Source of the DNA: Trichostrongylus colubriformis
Taxonomy: Eukaryota; Nematoda; Chromadorea; Rhabditida; Trichostrongylidae
Assembly (NCBI GenBank): GCA_963978905.1
Contig: OZ022259.1
Span: 3,410,001-3,474,000, forward strand
Direction: 5' to 3'
Length of the DNA: 64,000 nt
In this document: piece after piece, positions 1 through 10,832 of the stretch
Numbering within the stretch: the stretch's first letter is position 1
Layout of the letters: every line of letters begins with the position of its first letter
Position numbers and translations under genes: made by a program
Notes under the pieces: model-generated
Told to the model about the DNA's origin: nothing
What the model saw: the letters and a program-made list of their open reading frames with translations, nothing else
The model's database searches: none

Positions 1-720
1 TAAGCGGACAGGGTGAGTTCAGAGGCGCCTTTCAAGTTCAAAGTACAACTCTCAATTTTCCAGAGAACTTCAACGGAATTCAATGGCGATCAGGTGCGAA
101 GGAAAATGAAAAAGACGGCAACACGAGGGCGAGGCGGTGGAGGCAGAGAGAGCGAGGTGAACAGAAAACTCGCATCGACACAAAACACACACGCACGCAC
201 ATACACTCATAAATGACAAGTGCACTGCACCGAGCGAGCGCTGTGCCGCTTCCGATCAGTCGATCGATAACGCGCGATCGATCCGTGGTCGGCGCAACGC
301 AGGCGCAGAGCCACGCCACACAGCCACCACGCTACGTCAGGAAATCGATCGGCGAGGTGGGGGGGGGGGGGACGACGTCGTTCCCAAGCGGGGAGCCGGC
401 AGCCGTCAGAGAGAAGCCCCCGCTGGTTGTGCACGCAATGGCCGTCGCTTCCCCCCGATGACCACGCATGTCGTCGCATGTGCCACCGCCGCCGACGTCG
501 CCGCCAGCCCGTGCCGGCCGCCGCCCTGTGCTCGTCGCAACGCGGCGTCGCACACGGCGCCCCATCGATCGACGACCGCGGCGGCGGCGTTCGCGCGCGG
601 GGTCAGACGGGTGCAGCGGCCGGCCGGTGACCGGTGGACTTCGTCGCGGGTTTCGATTGGGCAAAATCGTGGTGGAATGACAAGAATGCGCCCGAAACGC
701 ACCCTTTCCCATTGAAAATC
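1..720. other. CpG-rich segment, no gene identified
   Basis: This stretch is far richer in G, C and CpG than the AT-rich DNA that follows from about 720. It has many GCG/CGC runs, a run of ten or more G near 360, and several overlapping open frames on both strands that look like by-products of GC bias. I see no conserved protein motif and no convincing splice sites. It could be a promoter-proximal region of a gene off the left edge, or part of a GC-rich transposon of the kinds seen elsewhere here. Part of it (290-340, GCAGAGCCACGCC-type words) resembles family M3. Confidence 0.4.
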
Positions 721-2532
721 ATCAATTCAGTTCCTAGCTGGGAAAATTCGTCATTCAGGTCGTCAATCGGTTCGTAGCTGAGGAAATTCCACGACGAGCA
801 TTCACTTGAACTGACGGTGCCCTTGTGAGGGTAAACTCAAAGGGCTATTATCCTAATGAGGGAAGGGGTAGGTAGATGATATTATAGTTCACATGATGAC
901 TTTTGCTAGGAAAATGATAAGATACTGAAGTAAATGTGGCAGTACTTATGCAAGAACCGCTACACGAGTTTCGATTTGAATTCATTTGTTTTAATTTTTA
1001 ATTAGCCTAATTAAAATCGTTTAATCGCACATATTTTTGGTTATTGAATACTTTGATTAAATTCCTTTAATCAATTCTATTTTATGAGCAAAAGGAACAC
1101 GGGGAAGGATCGTTTGCAATCATGGAACACATAGAGTGCCATCATCCATTCTGAAAGAGACGGGGGTATAAATAGGGGAGGGGGACATTACTGAATGAAG
1201 ACGGTACCATTTTCATGATTGTTGAACAGTAACATGTCTTCACATGATTTTATCGTGAGATAGAGTGACACCGGTTTTTGGGCAACAAATCTGGAGACCG
1301 ATAGGGATAAAACGATACCCCTGTGGGGCTTTTGTATCACATAATTGATTCACTCAGAACACCTCAACCTCTACCCGTATACGGCCTATCTTTACAAGAT
1401 GTTTATGAGAATAAAAAAATGAACATAGTACTAGTGAAATAGTTGAAATGAAAATACAAATAAACTCACACTGCGTGAATATATCAAATGAATGAAAATG
1501 TAGATAATTCAATAATGAGGGATAATTTAAATAATAAGGTTATCGAGAAACATTGTGTACATTAGTTTTCAAGACGCTGTGACAGAAAACGTCCCGCAGT
1601 TGCGTTCTCTGGGTACTTACCAATCCAGGAGGTTGTATATGCATAACATCCACAATACTGTTATCAACAAGTTATTCATATAAAGGCGCGTTACTGTTCA
1701 AAATACAGCATGTCCCCCCCCCTTCCTCCCCAATTCAGCGGTAAAGAAAGCCAGAGAAGGGCCAGAGCCATCCCCGCTTAAAATTGCATGAACGCCTATT
1801 TAGGTGTATGATTACCGACTGCTGCCCTTTCTGGAGATCACCTCATCGCCCCTAATATCATTAAAATTCATCGTTGAAGATTCCTCGGAAAACTTTGGGA
1901 GAAGTTAAGAAGTGCTTTACAAAATACGCCTCTAAATTATTCAACCCTTTTTTTACTCTGTGCGTGGGTAGAGGCCTTCACAAATATGAACAGTAATATA
2001 ACTACTGGATATGTGGCGCATGTCCTAAGTGATCTATCTAGTCAGTAGTATAAGAGAATGGAAAAGCTCATCCCTTCACATTACCTCCAAAAGTCGAATT
2101 ACAAAAATAAAACCGAAAAAAGAGCACCAGATAAGGTACTAGATAGAGGTAGCGCAACCAATGAGTAATCAAATAAATTGAATAAAGAATAAGTGGATAA
2201 ACAAAAAAATAAATAAATAAATCAGTAAACCGCCAAGGGGCGAGAAATGGTGGTAGGATAATGGTGGAGAAACCAGGAACACTGGTCCTTTCTTCTTCCT
2301 TTGTTTGATTCTCATCAAGTTGGTCAACCAGATGTGCGGTCTAAGCCTTGTATTCTTTGGCTTTTGAATTATCGGGCTCTTTTATTACAAGGCCGTTGTT
2401 ACCGCAAGTCATATGGTTCCCGTGACTGGCACGTGGTCGGCTGACAAAGCACAGCCACAAAACTTAGAGTCAAAAGCCACCCGGGTCCTGTGCAGGGTAC
2501 TCGTACTTTTGTTGGAGTACCCACCAACCAGG
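721..2532. other. AT-rich intergenic stretch
   Basis: No open frame with recognisable content, no RNA gene and no clear inverted repeat. It contains A/T-rich simple sequence around 2180-2225 and one short C run near 1710. Confidence 0.5.
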
Positions 2533-2957
2533 TTAAAGGAATCATCCACGGAAAAATGAGTTTTTCTGACCCCTATATTTATATTGTGTTCGCCTAGTAA
2601 GGCCACATGCAGACTTTCCGCGAGAAATGTGAATCTGGCTAGGATACAGCACCACAAAGTCTTGGCCGGGTGGGCGGAGCCTCCGAGCAAGTGCACACCC
2701 CTCGTCCGCCGCGGTCGGAGACGCATTGTGCGAACAGAAAGTTACGTACACAGTGCCACTCTCCGTTTCCAACCGCGTCAAATGACGCGACGGTGCTTTT
2801 TCTCGGAGACCCCGCGCACCCGGCTGAGATTTGAGGAGCTGAGTCTTAGCCGAATTCTCCATTTCACGTGAAATTTTGCATGCGGCCCTTACTAAGCAAA
2901 TACAACACAAATATATGGATGACAGAAAACTCATTTTTCCACGGACGATTCTTTTAA
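2533..2957. repeat. Foldback (MITE-like) element with ~100-bp arms
   Basis: The left end reads TTAAAGGAATCATCCACGG; the right end read on the minus strand is TTAAAAGAATCGTCCGTGG. The arms stay similar for about 100 bases (2533-2630 against 2860-2957). The 201-codon minus-strand open frame over this area is explained by the element, and I do not call it a gene. The family is not recognised. No flanking duplication could be fixed by eye. Confidence 0.7.
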
Positions 2958-3893
2958 CGTGTGGCCTTGATTTCATTTGCGTGCGCGATAAAACGAAAAA
3001 CCGATAAAAGCATGCGGAACCAAAAAGGCAAGTGGGGGCATATGTGGAAAGTTCAAAAATCTTTAGGGATCTGCGGTGCCATAGCCTTTTCCATCCGTGT
3101 CTAACCCATACCCAAACTGCGTTTCGCAAAACCTTTGAAATCTCCATCTCCTCTTACGCCCTTCCACCATCACCGTGCTCAGGCATCTCCCTAAAAAAAT
3201 AGTAAATCGAGAGTTACCATGAAAAAGGACCCGGATGGGTCAATGACTACGGGACGCCATGAATTGAGAACGAGGGCAGTTGAAGATACTTAAATCGGCG
3301 TTTATCAAACACGAGCCTCTGCCCCAACTGTCCCAAAATACGACCCCGTTCATGATTGCCAACGCTTCACGCTTATTCCCAACCGATATCTTCTTCGATA
3401 GTGTGTACTAACGACGAGCAGGGATTACTGAGAGGACGGAATTGGCAAAGGAAATGAGTTCGCCCCTGCACTAACACAGCTCATCATGGTGTATATCGGG
3501 ACTGTTCTGAGTGAGGATTCACTAGGCCAGCACCCCCAGCGGAAGAAAAAAATGGGATTTTCATTTGATAAATAAAAAAATTCAAAGTACATTACCGGGT
3601 CATTCGAATTCAAAGATAAAAAAGATTACAAATATTACAGTGACATCTGCGAAGGCAACCAAAAAAAGTGGCTGCGAAAATATTGTTCTTTTTCTCACAC
3701 ACAAAATGAGTTCTTTGTGAGCACCGTGGAAACGTAAGAAGTTCTGACATTTCATTATCTTTGCAGAAAAACAATTCAGAAAGAATATGAAGTGGCTGTG
3801 AAGGAAGAAACGCAACAAAACCGTTCCAGACAAATCGTAGTTTGAAGTGAAACCTGCGATAATCAGATCAGTCGCTTTGCCTTTTTGAAAAGT
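2958..3893. other. Intergenic stretch, nothing recognised
   Basis: Mostly AT-rich sequence between two foldback elements. Short open frames on the minus strand are hydrophobic by base composition only. Confidence 0.45.
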
Positions 3894-5276
3894 ACTGGGT
3901 TGAGAAATAAGGTCCCGTGGTTTTCCTAAACCCCGTTTTTCACATTGTTCCCATAACTTTCGATTATATACGTTTTCAATAGAGCCTTTTTTGCTCTACA
4001 TATTGCTGCTATCTGTTTTTCGATTGCTTCGACTACCTAATATTTATGAGGTTTGAATATGAAGTAAGCTGAAGGAAAAAATTGGTTTTGCACCTCATTT
4101 TCCTCGTCTGCCGTCGAGATCAAAAACGTATGTGTATAAGTTCTCGATAGAGCTTTTTCGGTTCTACAAAATGGTACTACTTGTTAAACGAATCGCTCAA
4201 CTTTTTGCTGTTCTTAAGCCTCACCAAGACTCACAAATGCAGTACTCGCAAAAGTGTGCACCTCCGCTGTCTCCTCCTTCTCGCCTACCGTCGAGATTGG
4301 AGGGAATGCGCCATATGTATTCGATAGAGCTTTTTTTGCTCTACAAGACGATACTACTCTTTTTTTGTATCGTCTCATATTTTAGCAAGTAAGAATTGGA
4401 TTCCACCTGTTTTTCAATTCAAAATTGCGTAATGAAAATGAATTTTTTGGCAGAGTATTTTGTATCTTTCGATAGAGCCACTTCGCTCTACAAGACAGTG
4501 TTTACGGTTTTTGTTCGAATTAAATTTTGCCATTTTTTAGATCATTTAGAAGTCGACGAAATCGTGTATTTCATTACGTGGTGTCGAAAATGCTCAATTT
4601 CTTCCACTTTTAATTGATCTAAAAAATGAGAAAAATTAATTCCAATGAAAAAAACGTTAACACTATTTCGGAAGGCGAAAAGAGCTCTATCGAATGATAC
4701 AACACACTATGTCAAAAAAAAAATTCATTTTCATTACGCAATTTGGAATTGAAAAACAGGTGGAAACTTATTCCTACATGCTAAAAAAAGAGAGGATACA
4801 AAAGAAGAGTGGTGTCGTGTTGTAGAGCAAAAAAAAGCTCTATCGAACCCACATAGGCACATTCTCTCCAATCTCAACGGTAGGCGAGAAGGAGGAGACA
4901 GTGAAAGTGCACACCTTGGCGAGTACTGCATTTGTGAGTCTTGGTGAGGCTTAAAAATAGCAAAAAGTTGAGCGATTTGTTTAACAAGTAGTACCATTTC
5001 GTAGAACTGAAAAAGCTCTATCGAGAACATATACGCAAACGTTTTTTGATCTCGACGGCGGACGAGGAAGATGAGGTGCAAAACCAATTTTTTCCTTCAG
5101 CTTACTTCATATTCAAACCTCATAAATATTAGGTAGTCGAAGCAATCGAAAAACAGATAGCAGCAATATGTAGAGCAAAAAAGGCTCTATTGAAAACGTA
5201 TATAATCGAAAGATGATGGGAACAATGTGAAAAACGGGGTTTGGAAAAACCACGGGACCTTATTTCTCAACCCAGT
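3894..5276. mobile_element. Giant foldback element (family P), older copy
   Basis: A 1.38-kb inverted repeat with arms of about 650 bases folding around 4545-4615. The ends read ACTGGGTTGAGAAATAAGG inward, like the mariner-type end of the second copy at 40706-41732. Each arm carries short hairpins of the form CGATAGAGC, a T-rich spacer, then GCTCTACAA (for example near 3982, 4144, 4320 and 4469, mirrored in the right arm). The arms have diverged more than in the second copy. No intact transposase frame is seen, so it is a non-autonomous foldback, probably of the Tc1/mariner superfamily. Confidence 0.8.
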
Positions 5277-5421
5277 CGAAGGAATCGAAAAACAGATAGA
5301 AGCATTTTGTAGAGCAAAAAGAGCTCTATCAAAAACGTATATAAGCTTCTTTAAAAGATGAAGGAATCAATGTGAAAAACGGGGTTGAAAAAACCGCGGG
5401 GACTTATTCCTCGACCCAATA
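5277..5421. repeat. Tandem duplicate of the foldback terminal module
   Basis: About 145 bases repeat the last module of the preceding element (compare 5132-5276). It has the same AATCGAAAAACAGATAG start, the TAGAGC/GCTCTA hairpin, the AAAAACGGGGTT block and an outer end of TTATTCCTCGACCCAAT. The right arm therefore has two termini in tandem, as if the end was duplicated or two insertions abut. Confidence 0.7.
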
Positions 5422-7811
5422 GATCATTGCGTAACTATCCACCTTGCACCCTTTTTGAAGCACCTGATGCCACATCATGACGTCACACCCGCTCGAACCC
5501 GAGCTAGCCACGCCCAGTTGGCTCAACTGACCAATAAGGGGTTCAAAGAGTGTGCAACTTGTACAGTTACCCGAAAATCTACTTTTCCAGGAAGGCAAGC
5601 GGAATAATTTGACTACGAAGAGATATGCCTTCAAATCCGACTGAATCCCGGGTTGCTTACACATTCGCATAGTCCTGATGGTGAACGTGCGATATCAGAT
5701 CTGAATGACAATCAACAAAGCTCTGCTTCTGATAATTTGTAGAGATGAGGGAGCATAAGATGTGCAAAAAAGAGCCAACAGTCTAACGAAAGAGTAACAA
5801 GCGCCCTCTAACAAACAAAGTCCTACACTGGCCTCGTGAGCCTTCCCTCCGCTCACAAGCCAGCTTTGCGTATGGTCGCCACACATCACAGATCCACGTG
5901 GTTTTGATCCATAGGTTAACGACAAGCACGCAGAAAAGCACGTCCCTTGCCAAAATCTCCGTTTTTTTTACACATCACCCCTGGAATGACAGTCATTTGA
6001 AACTGTGAGAGTGCTAATAAGTAGTAAGCTAAGACATAGTAATTTGCGTTGCGGTCGCGTTGCGTCAATCACTATCAAATCGCGTCGCCGAGCATGAATG
6101 CACTCTAAAAAAACATTGAGACAGTGACCAAACGCCATCGCACCCACAGTACAAGTATTGGATCCTGCATCGCCTTTCGTCTCTGAAGTAGCCTTCAGAA
6201 CCGGCAGCCGATATGTTGCTATCGAACCCATATAGAGAGATTAAACTCCGACATGTAGGACAACTGGTTCCGTGAACTATGTATGGAAATTATTGATTGA
6301 CAAAAACCACAAGATATAGCCTCAAGAAGGGGAGTGTGTGCGCACAAAAGGGCAAGGAAGGTGCACTGCATCTATAGGGGAGAACACTGGAGTAAGTGGG
6401 AGGAACAGGATGATCGACCTTTTCGCGTCCTTTTACCATTTTGAAAAGCTCGTAGCTTAGTATCTAGGCTATCGCATAAACTCAGTCCACATGCCCTTCA
6501 CAGTCAGCAGACCGGCGAATCAATACTTAATGAAGGCAACTTATCATCTGCTTCGGGGCAAAGCTTTGCGTTCATTTATGACTCACATGAGAAGGATGAT
6601 GAATGTTGAACGATCGATTCAATGTCATTTTCGAAATTCAAAGCAAAAGTAGCTGATGCATTACTAATGACGAACGATGATCGGGTACTCTAATTAAGCG
6701 ACATCTGGCTCGTCGGGCTACTCATGCATCATACAAGTCATGTTCAGACTTCTTTTAGGTGACCAGGCGGAAAGGAAGAATGCGTATCAACTAGGCGATC
6801 AATCAAATTGTGGATACGTGTCTTTTACTTTCCGTTTGACGCCTGATTCGCCATCGCCTAACGGCCTTGTCGCCTCAATCGCGAACTCTGAACACTACCT
6901 CATTCATCATGTAATTAGATAAACACGAATAATCATGGGCACCGATTTGGAGCTCAGATTCAATGAAGTTTCTTCAAAAAACTGATACAGCGAGCGAAAC
7001 TACCGGCTCTGAAAGAAGGCGATTTTTTGGTCTACGTGTCTGTTTAGCACTGTTTAACAGGAGAATCCAGGACCAGCAGATAGCAGGTGGTAGCATGTGA
7101 GGGTGGATTCAAAGCACATGGGACAATAGGTCCTGATCCAGGTGAGTGATGACCCAGAGGTTATGCTTACTATACAAAACCAGTTGGCCACAACATTTGG
7201 ACACAACATAGGCGGAGACGCAGAGACACGCAGCCACGCCCTGCCGCCGGCACCGCAAAGTTTGAACGCGGCCTATTGTTCCGGTCTTCCCTGCGTCATC
7301 CAAATAAAAATGACACTGGTGGTAACTCGCATGCGAAGACGAGAAATGGCGACACTCAGAAAATGATCCGAGAACTGCTCAAACCTATGGCGAACAAGTC
7401 AACAAGAGGGGCGGCAACCGCGTGCTCGCATAGGTTTCACTTTGAAAAAAAGCTGATGAATTTTATGAAAGTGCATTTTATCAGCACAACGCGCAGACAA
7501 GTACAAAGTCGTTTATCAACACGAGGGTTCTGCAGCAAATGTCTGCAAATCACGTGCGCTTCACCTGTACCATATTGCTGGTCTATAGAAGTACGTGATT
7601 CATGAAGTACAATTTTTACACTTTATATCTTTGCAACGAACCTGCGTTCTTTGCTGCCATTCCCAGATCGGCGAAAAAGCAGGGAAGCTCGGCTGGCTAA
7701 GCACTTCTTGGACAGAATCTGTGCTCTACAAAGATTAACGAGCTTAGAAATTATGAATAGGGAGCCTTTCGGGACGCCCATGAAAACCTGAAGGCACACC
7801 TCACGATGGTC
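5422..7811. other. Intergenic stretch with repeat fragments
   Basis: No gene recognised. Bases 5430-5560 resemble 42590-42760 (shared words around CACACCCGCTCGAACCC and TAGCCACGCCCA), so they are a dispersed repeat. Bases 7200-7275 are the right end of a family M3 element (GGAGACGCAGAGACACGC, ending in TTTGAACGCGGCCT). The segment 6750-6870 shares words with 31550-31680. Confidence 0.5.
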
Positions 7812-8053
7812 AGGGTGGGGTCCACGAGGTCGAATTTCCGCGCGGCCGCGCGCGATGAGCGGCACAGCGGGTGCGAGTGCCAGTGGCAGGGGATGGCAGA
7901 CTTCAAGCGAGGCAGTGTGGTATGGGTGGAAAGCGCAGACGTGACGCAGTCACGCTCAGCCAGCCGATCAAGGGCAATCGATACGGCGAGTCGTACGGGG
8001 GCGCCGCGAGTGAAACGCCGCGAAGCGGAAATTCGACCTCGTGGACCCCACCC
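7812..8053. mobile_element. Family M5 inverted-repeat element
   Basis: Terminal inverted repeats: left GGGTGGGGTCCACGAGGTCG followed by AATTTCCGCGCGG; right end CCGCGAAGCGGAAATTCGAC followed by CTCGTGGACCCCACCC. The interior is GC-rich with no transposase. Copies share the GGTCGAATTTTCGCG core at 18690-19612, 29338-29648, 39466-39692 and 61886-62150. Confidence 0.7.
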
Positions 8054-10281
8054 GGGAACGGACAGCATTGAACGAAATCTACCAAGTGGCCTTAGCACCA
8101 GCTAGGTTTGACCCTCGCTGTACCCTTACAGCGGTAGGATGGTTAGTCATTAGGGCGCTAAGGCTGCCCAAACAGAGACTAGACAACAAACCGCACCCCT
8201 CGTTAGACATGACTATTAGGAGTAGTGGAAACTACGTGATCTGCATCATTTTCGCTTGTCTTTCCCATCCCTGACGTTATGGTTTCCTTTTCGTGCGAAT
8301 CTTTCGCCTAGCGCCGTATTCAAAGTTAAGGAGTAGTGGATAGTGCAGACAAATAAGGGATTTACCGGAGTGCATCACGCGATTCTCCATTCTTTTTTAC
8401 TAGTGAGCCACTTAGCACCTTTGCTTATAATTTGAAGGTGATAACACACCCAAGAATGATGTAGAGAAATAAGCATTAAAGGCAGCATTGGGGAAATTCG
8501 GACGAAATGTAAAAGAAGTAGTGAATATGAAAGTCGGAGATGCCTAGTCACAGGACAGTGGAGAAAAAAACGGATGGGAATGGTCAAAAACCCGAGAAAT
8601 GGGACCCCTTCTCTCGCTGATCCTCAACGCGGACGACCTCTCCATCAAGAGGCGGATACTCCGAACGAAATTTCCATTGGCATACTGCCGAGTAAACAAG
8701 GGATGTTTGGAAATGCGACAGCATCTTTTTCCTGGAGTGAGTTTCAGGCTAAAACTGCGAAAGCGCGCTGCAGTACCTTCGATCTCATCGCAAATCCTTG
8801 GCCGCTCTCATCGTAGCCAACGGTACCACGTCGCTTGAAGGCGGAGTCGATCATCCAAAGGCGACAGCTCTTTTCCGTTGCGCCGTTTCTACAGCTCAGA
8901 GGCGCGCTCCTTCACCGGGATTTTGCCACAGTTAGCCTTGATAGATCTATAGTTTCCTTGTGAGTGACTTCTTTCAGGGATCTCTCTATAACCACATTAC
9001 CCCTAATGCTGTCTTTAAAAAGACATCTTCTCCGTCAGTGGCGAGCTTTAAAAGATAATTTGTGGCGATATGGAGAGCGATTTGCCATGTAGAGCGCCTT
9101 AGGTTTTTATGACGGTCTCGTTCGAATGCGTTTTGATCGTATTTCCGGTGACCGAGCAGCTATATAGGGCGGGGCAAGGCTCACGGCTTAGCTGCCCTCG
9201 TCGTCTGTATCACCTCATCAGTGATGCAGAGGGTGCTCAAGCACATCCTCTCTCTTTGGAGGGGTCTTCATCCTCAGGCTTACAACAAGTCCACTACAGT
9301 TTATTCCCTACTGCACTATTTCACACCTCTACTTTCATATTCCGCAACCGGCCAGAATTCCTCCTAACGAGGTCCCTACAAACGTAGCCCGTTCACCAGG
9401 CGATAATTTATAGGATTGCGGTCAATTCGTCTATCACTGATAACTTATCAGTGACGCCTGACTATCAAAATCACCTCGTCAGCCAATGTACTTATCGATT
9501 TTCCCCAAGCATGCTCTCTCATAAGCATATCTCTAACATGATTGTTTCCGCAAATCGATTATGTTTGCTGGTGTCGGCCATTATTAACAAAGCATTGCCG
9601 ACAAGAACAAAGAAATGCCCTTTTAGATTCATGTAGAACAGGTCGGAGAGTTCGAGTTAGCATAGTGTAAGTGACTTTTCATTCAGTGCATCTACACAGC
9701 TCGCCAGCAATAGATAAGACTGGAAAATGTGCTTCAGTCAAGAAATTATGACATAATCTACCCCTTCAACCCCGCATTCTTGATGACCAACGATTAAATC
9801 CGTTCAGAAGTTAAAGGAAAAAAAAGACATCTTCACGAACAACTGCCAGGGCTCCACAGGGTGTCGAGGAAAATAACCGCATCAGTACGACCACGTTTCT
9901 CAATCGAGATCCAAGTATGACCCCCCCCCCTTCAACATTTGAATACATACCCTCTACGGAAAGCTTGTTGTTGATGACTCGAATTCAACATATTTTCTTA
10001 CATAGCCGGGTCAGCTGACAGCACATTCCGCTCATCATCCAACCTGGGACTATTGCTGATCTCTGCAATTATGACCCCCACCCCACCCGTAAACGCGACC
10101 CCCCTCTCTCCAATCCTCAATGATAGTTCAATGAATGAAAGGAGTATCTTAAAACTGTGACCGTTGAGAAAGCAAATTTCATGAATTTCAGATGGGCTGT
10201 CGCGGACTGCTATAGAAACGGATGAGCCAAATGACATCTTCGATCTTGTTCACGTGATGGAAAGCTCCATGAAATAGAGAC
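8054..10281. other. Intergenic stretch, no supported gene
   Basis: Two overlapping plus-strand frames at 8574-8838 are open for about 80 codons, but no splice context or family could be fixed. The rest is plain AT-rich sequence with short C runs. Confidence 0.4.
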
Positions 10282-10358
10282 GGGTGTATATCGCTAGGAC
10301 AGAAACGTCGCGTGGCCGTGTTCGGCACGCGACGGTTCTGTCCTAGCGATATACACCC
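10282..10358. mobile_element. Short M4 palindrome with 10-bp target duplication
   Basis: A 77-base near-perfect palindrome starting GGGTGTATATCGCTAGGACA and ending with its complement. It is flanked on both sides by the direct repeat AAATAGAGAC (10272-10281 and 10359-10368). A 9-10 base duplication is typical of Mutator-like (MULE) insertions, so this copy suggests the class of family M4. Longer M4 copies elsewhere keep the (C/T)TAGGACAGGATTTCGCA-type end. Confidence 0.75.
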
Positions 10359-10642
10359 AAATAGAGACACCAGTAACAATGTATAGACAGTCCAAAAAAG
10401 AATATGTACTCTTGCGCCAAGTCATGGCGACGTGCGACGCGATACATGCGAACAGGGGCGCCAAAAATAATCATTTTGGGATCTGACTACAAACACCATA
10501 CCTATACCGTATGCGTCATTAGTTTCAAGCCGTAACAAACCTTCACCAGAGATACTCCTGTAGACACCACTCTCTGAGGACCGACTTCAAATAAAAAAAA
10601 AACTGAGAATCCGTAATTCCGTGTGCTGTGGGCTTGCACCAG

Positions 10643-10832
10643 ATCTGCTTACGAGGATGAAGATCCTGACAGAAAACTTTACATGGTCCCGCAAGGACAG
10701 AAAATGCTCTTTTCCACTACACCCATGTTTCACGTGCAACTCACAGGAAATCCTGCAGGCAGCAGCAACGGTCTGTATCCTGAAGGCAGCAGCAACGGTC
10801 CCACTGGCTCAGCGGTGGCGCTCTTGGTCTAG
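10643..10832 (+). CDS. Possible terminal exon, plus strand (weak)
   Basis: After a fair acceptor (GGCTTGCACCAG) a frame of 62 codons stays open to a TAG at 10830-10832. The peptide has a natural-looking composition (acidic start YEDEDPDRKLYMVPQG, then two GSSNG repeats and a hydrophobic ALLV end). The GSSNG repeats come from a duplicated 20-25 base unit. No upstream exon, donor or poly(A) signal could be linked to it and I do not recognise the family. It could equally be a chance frame. Confidence 0.22.

Noticed and set aside
2542..3147. 201-codon minus-strand open frame, the longest in the window
   Set aside because: It runs through a foldback element and its flank, with no family, no splice signals and odd composition.
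8574..8838. Overlapping frames with a faint calponin-repeat look (ISIGILPSKQGMFG)
   Set aside because: The likeness is too weak: key repeat residues do not line up, and two frames are open at once, which suggests chance.
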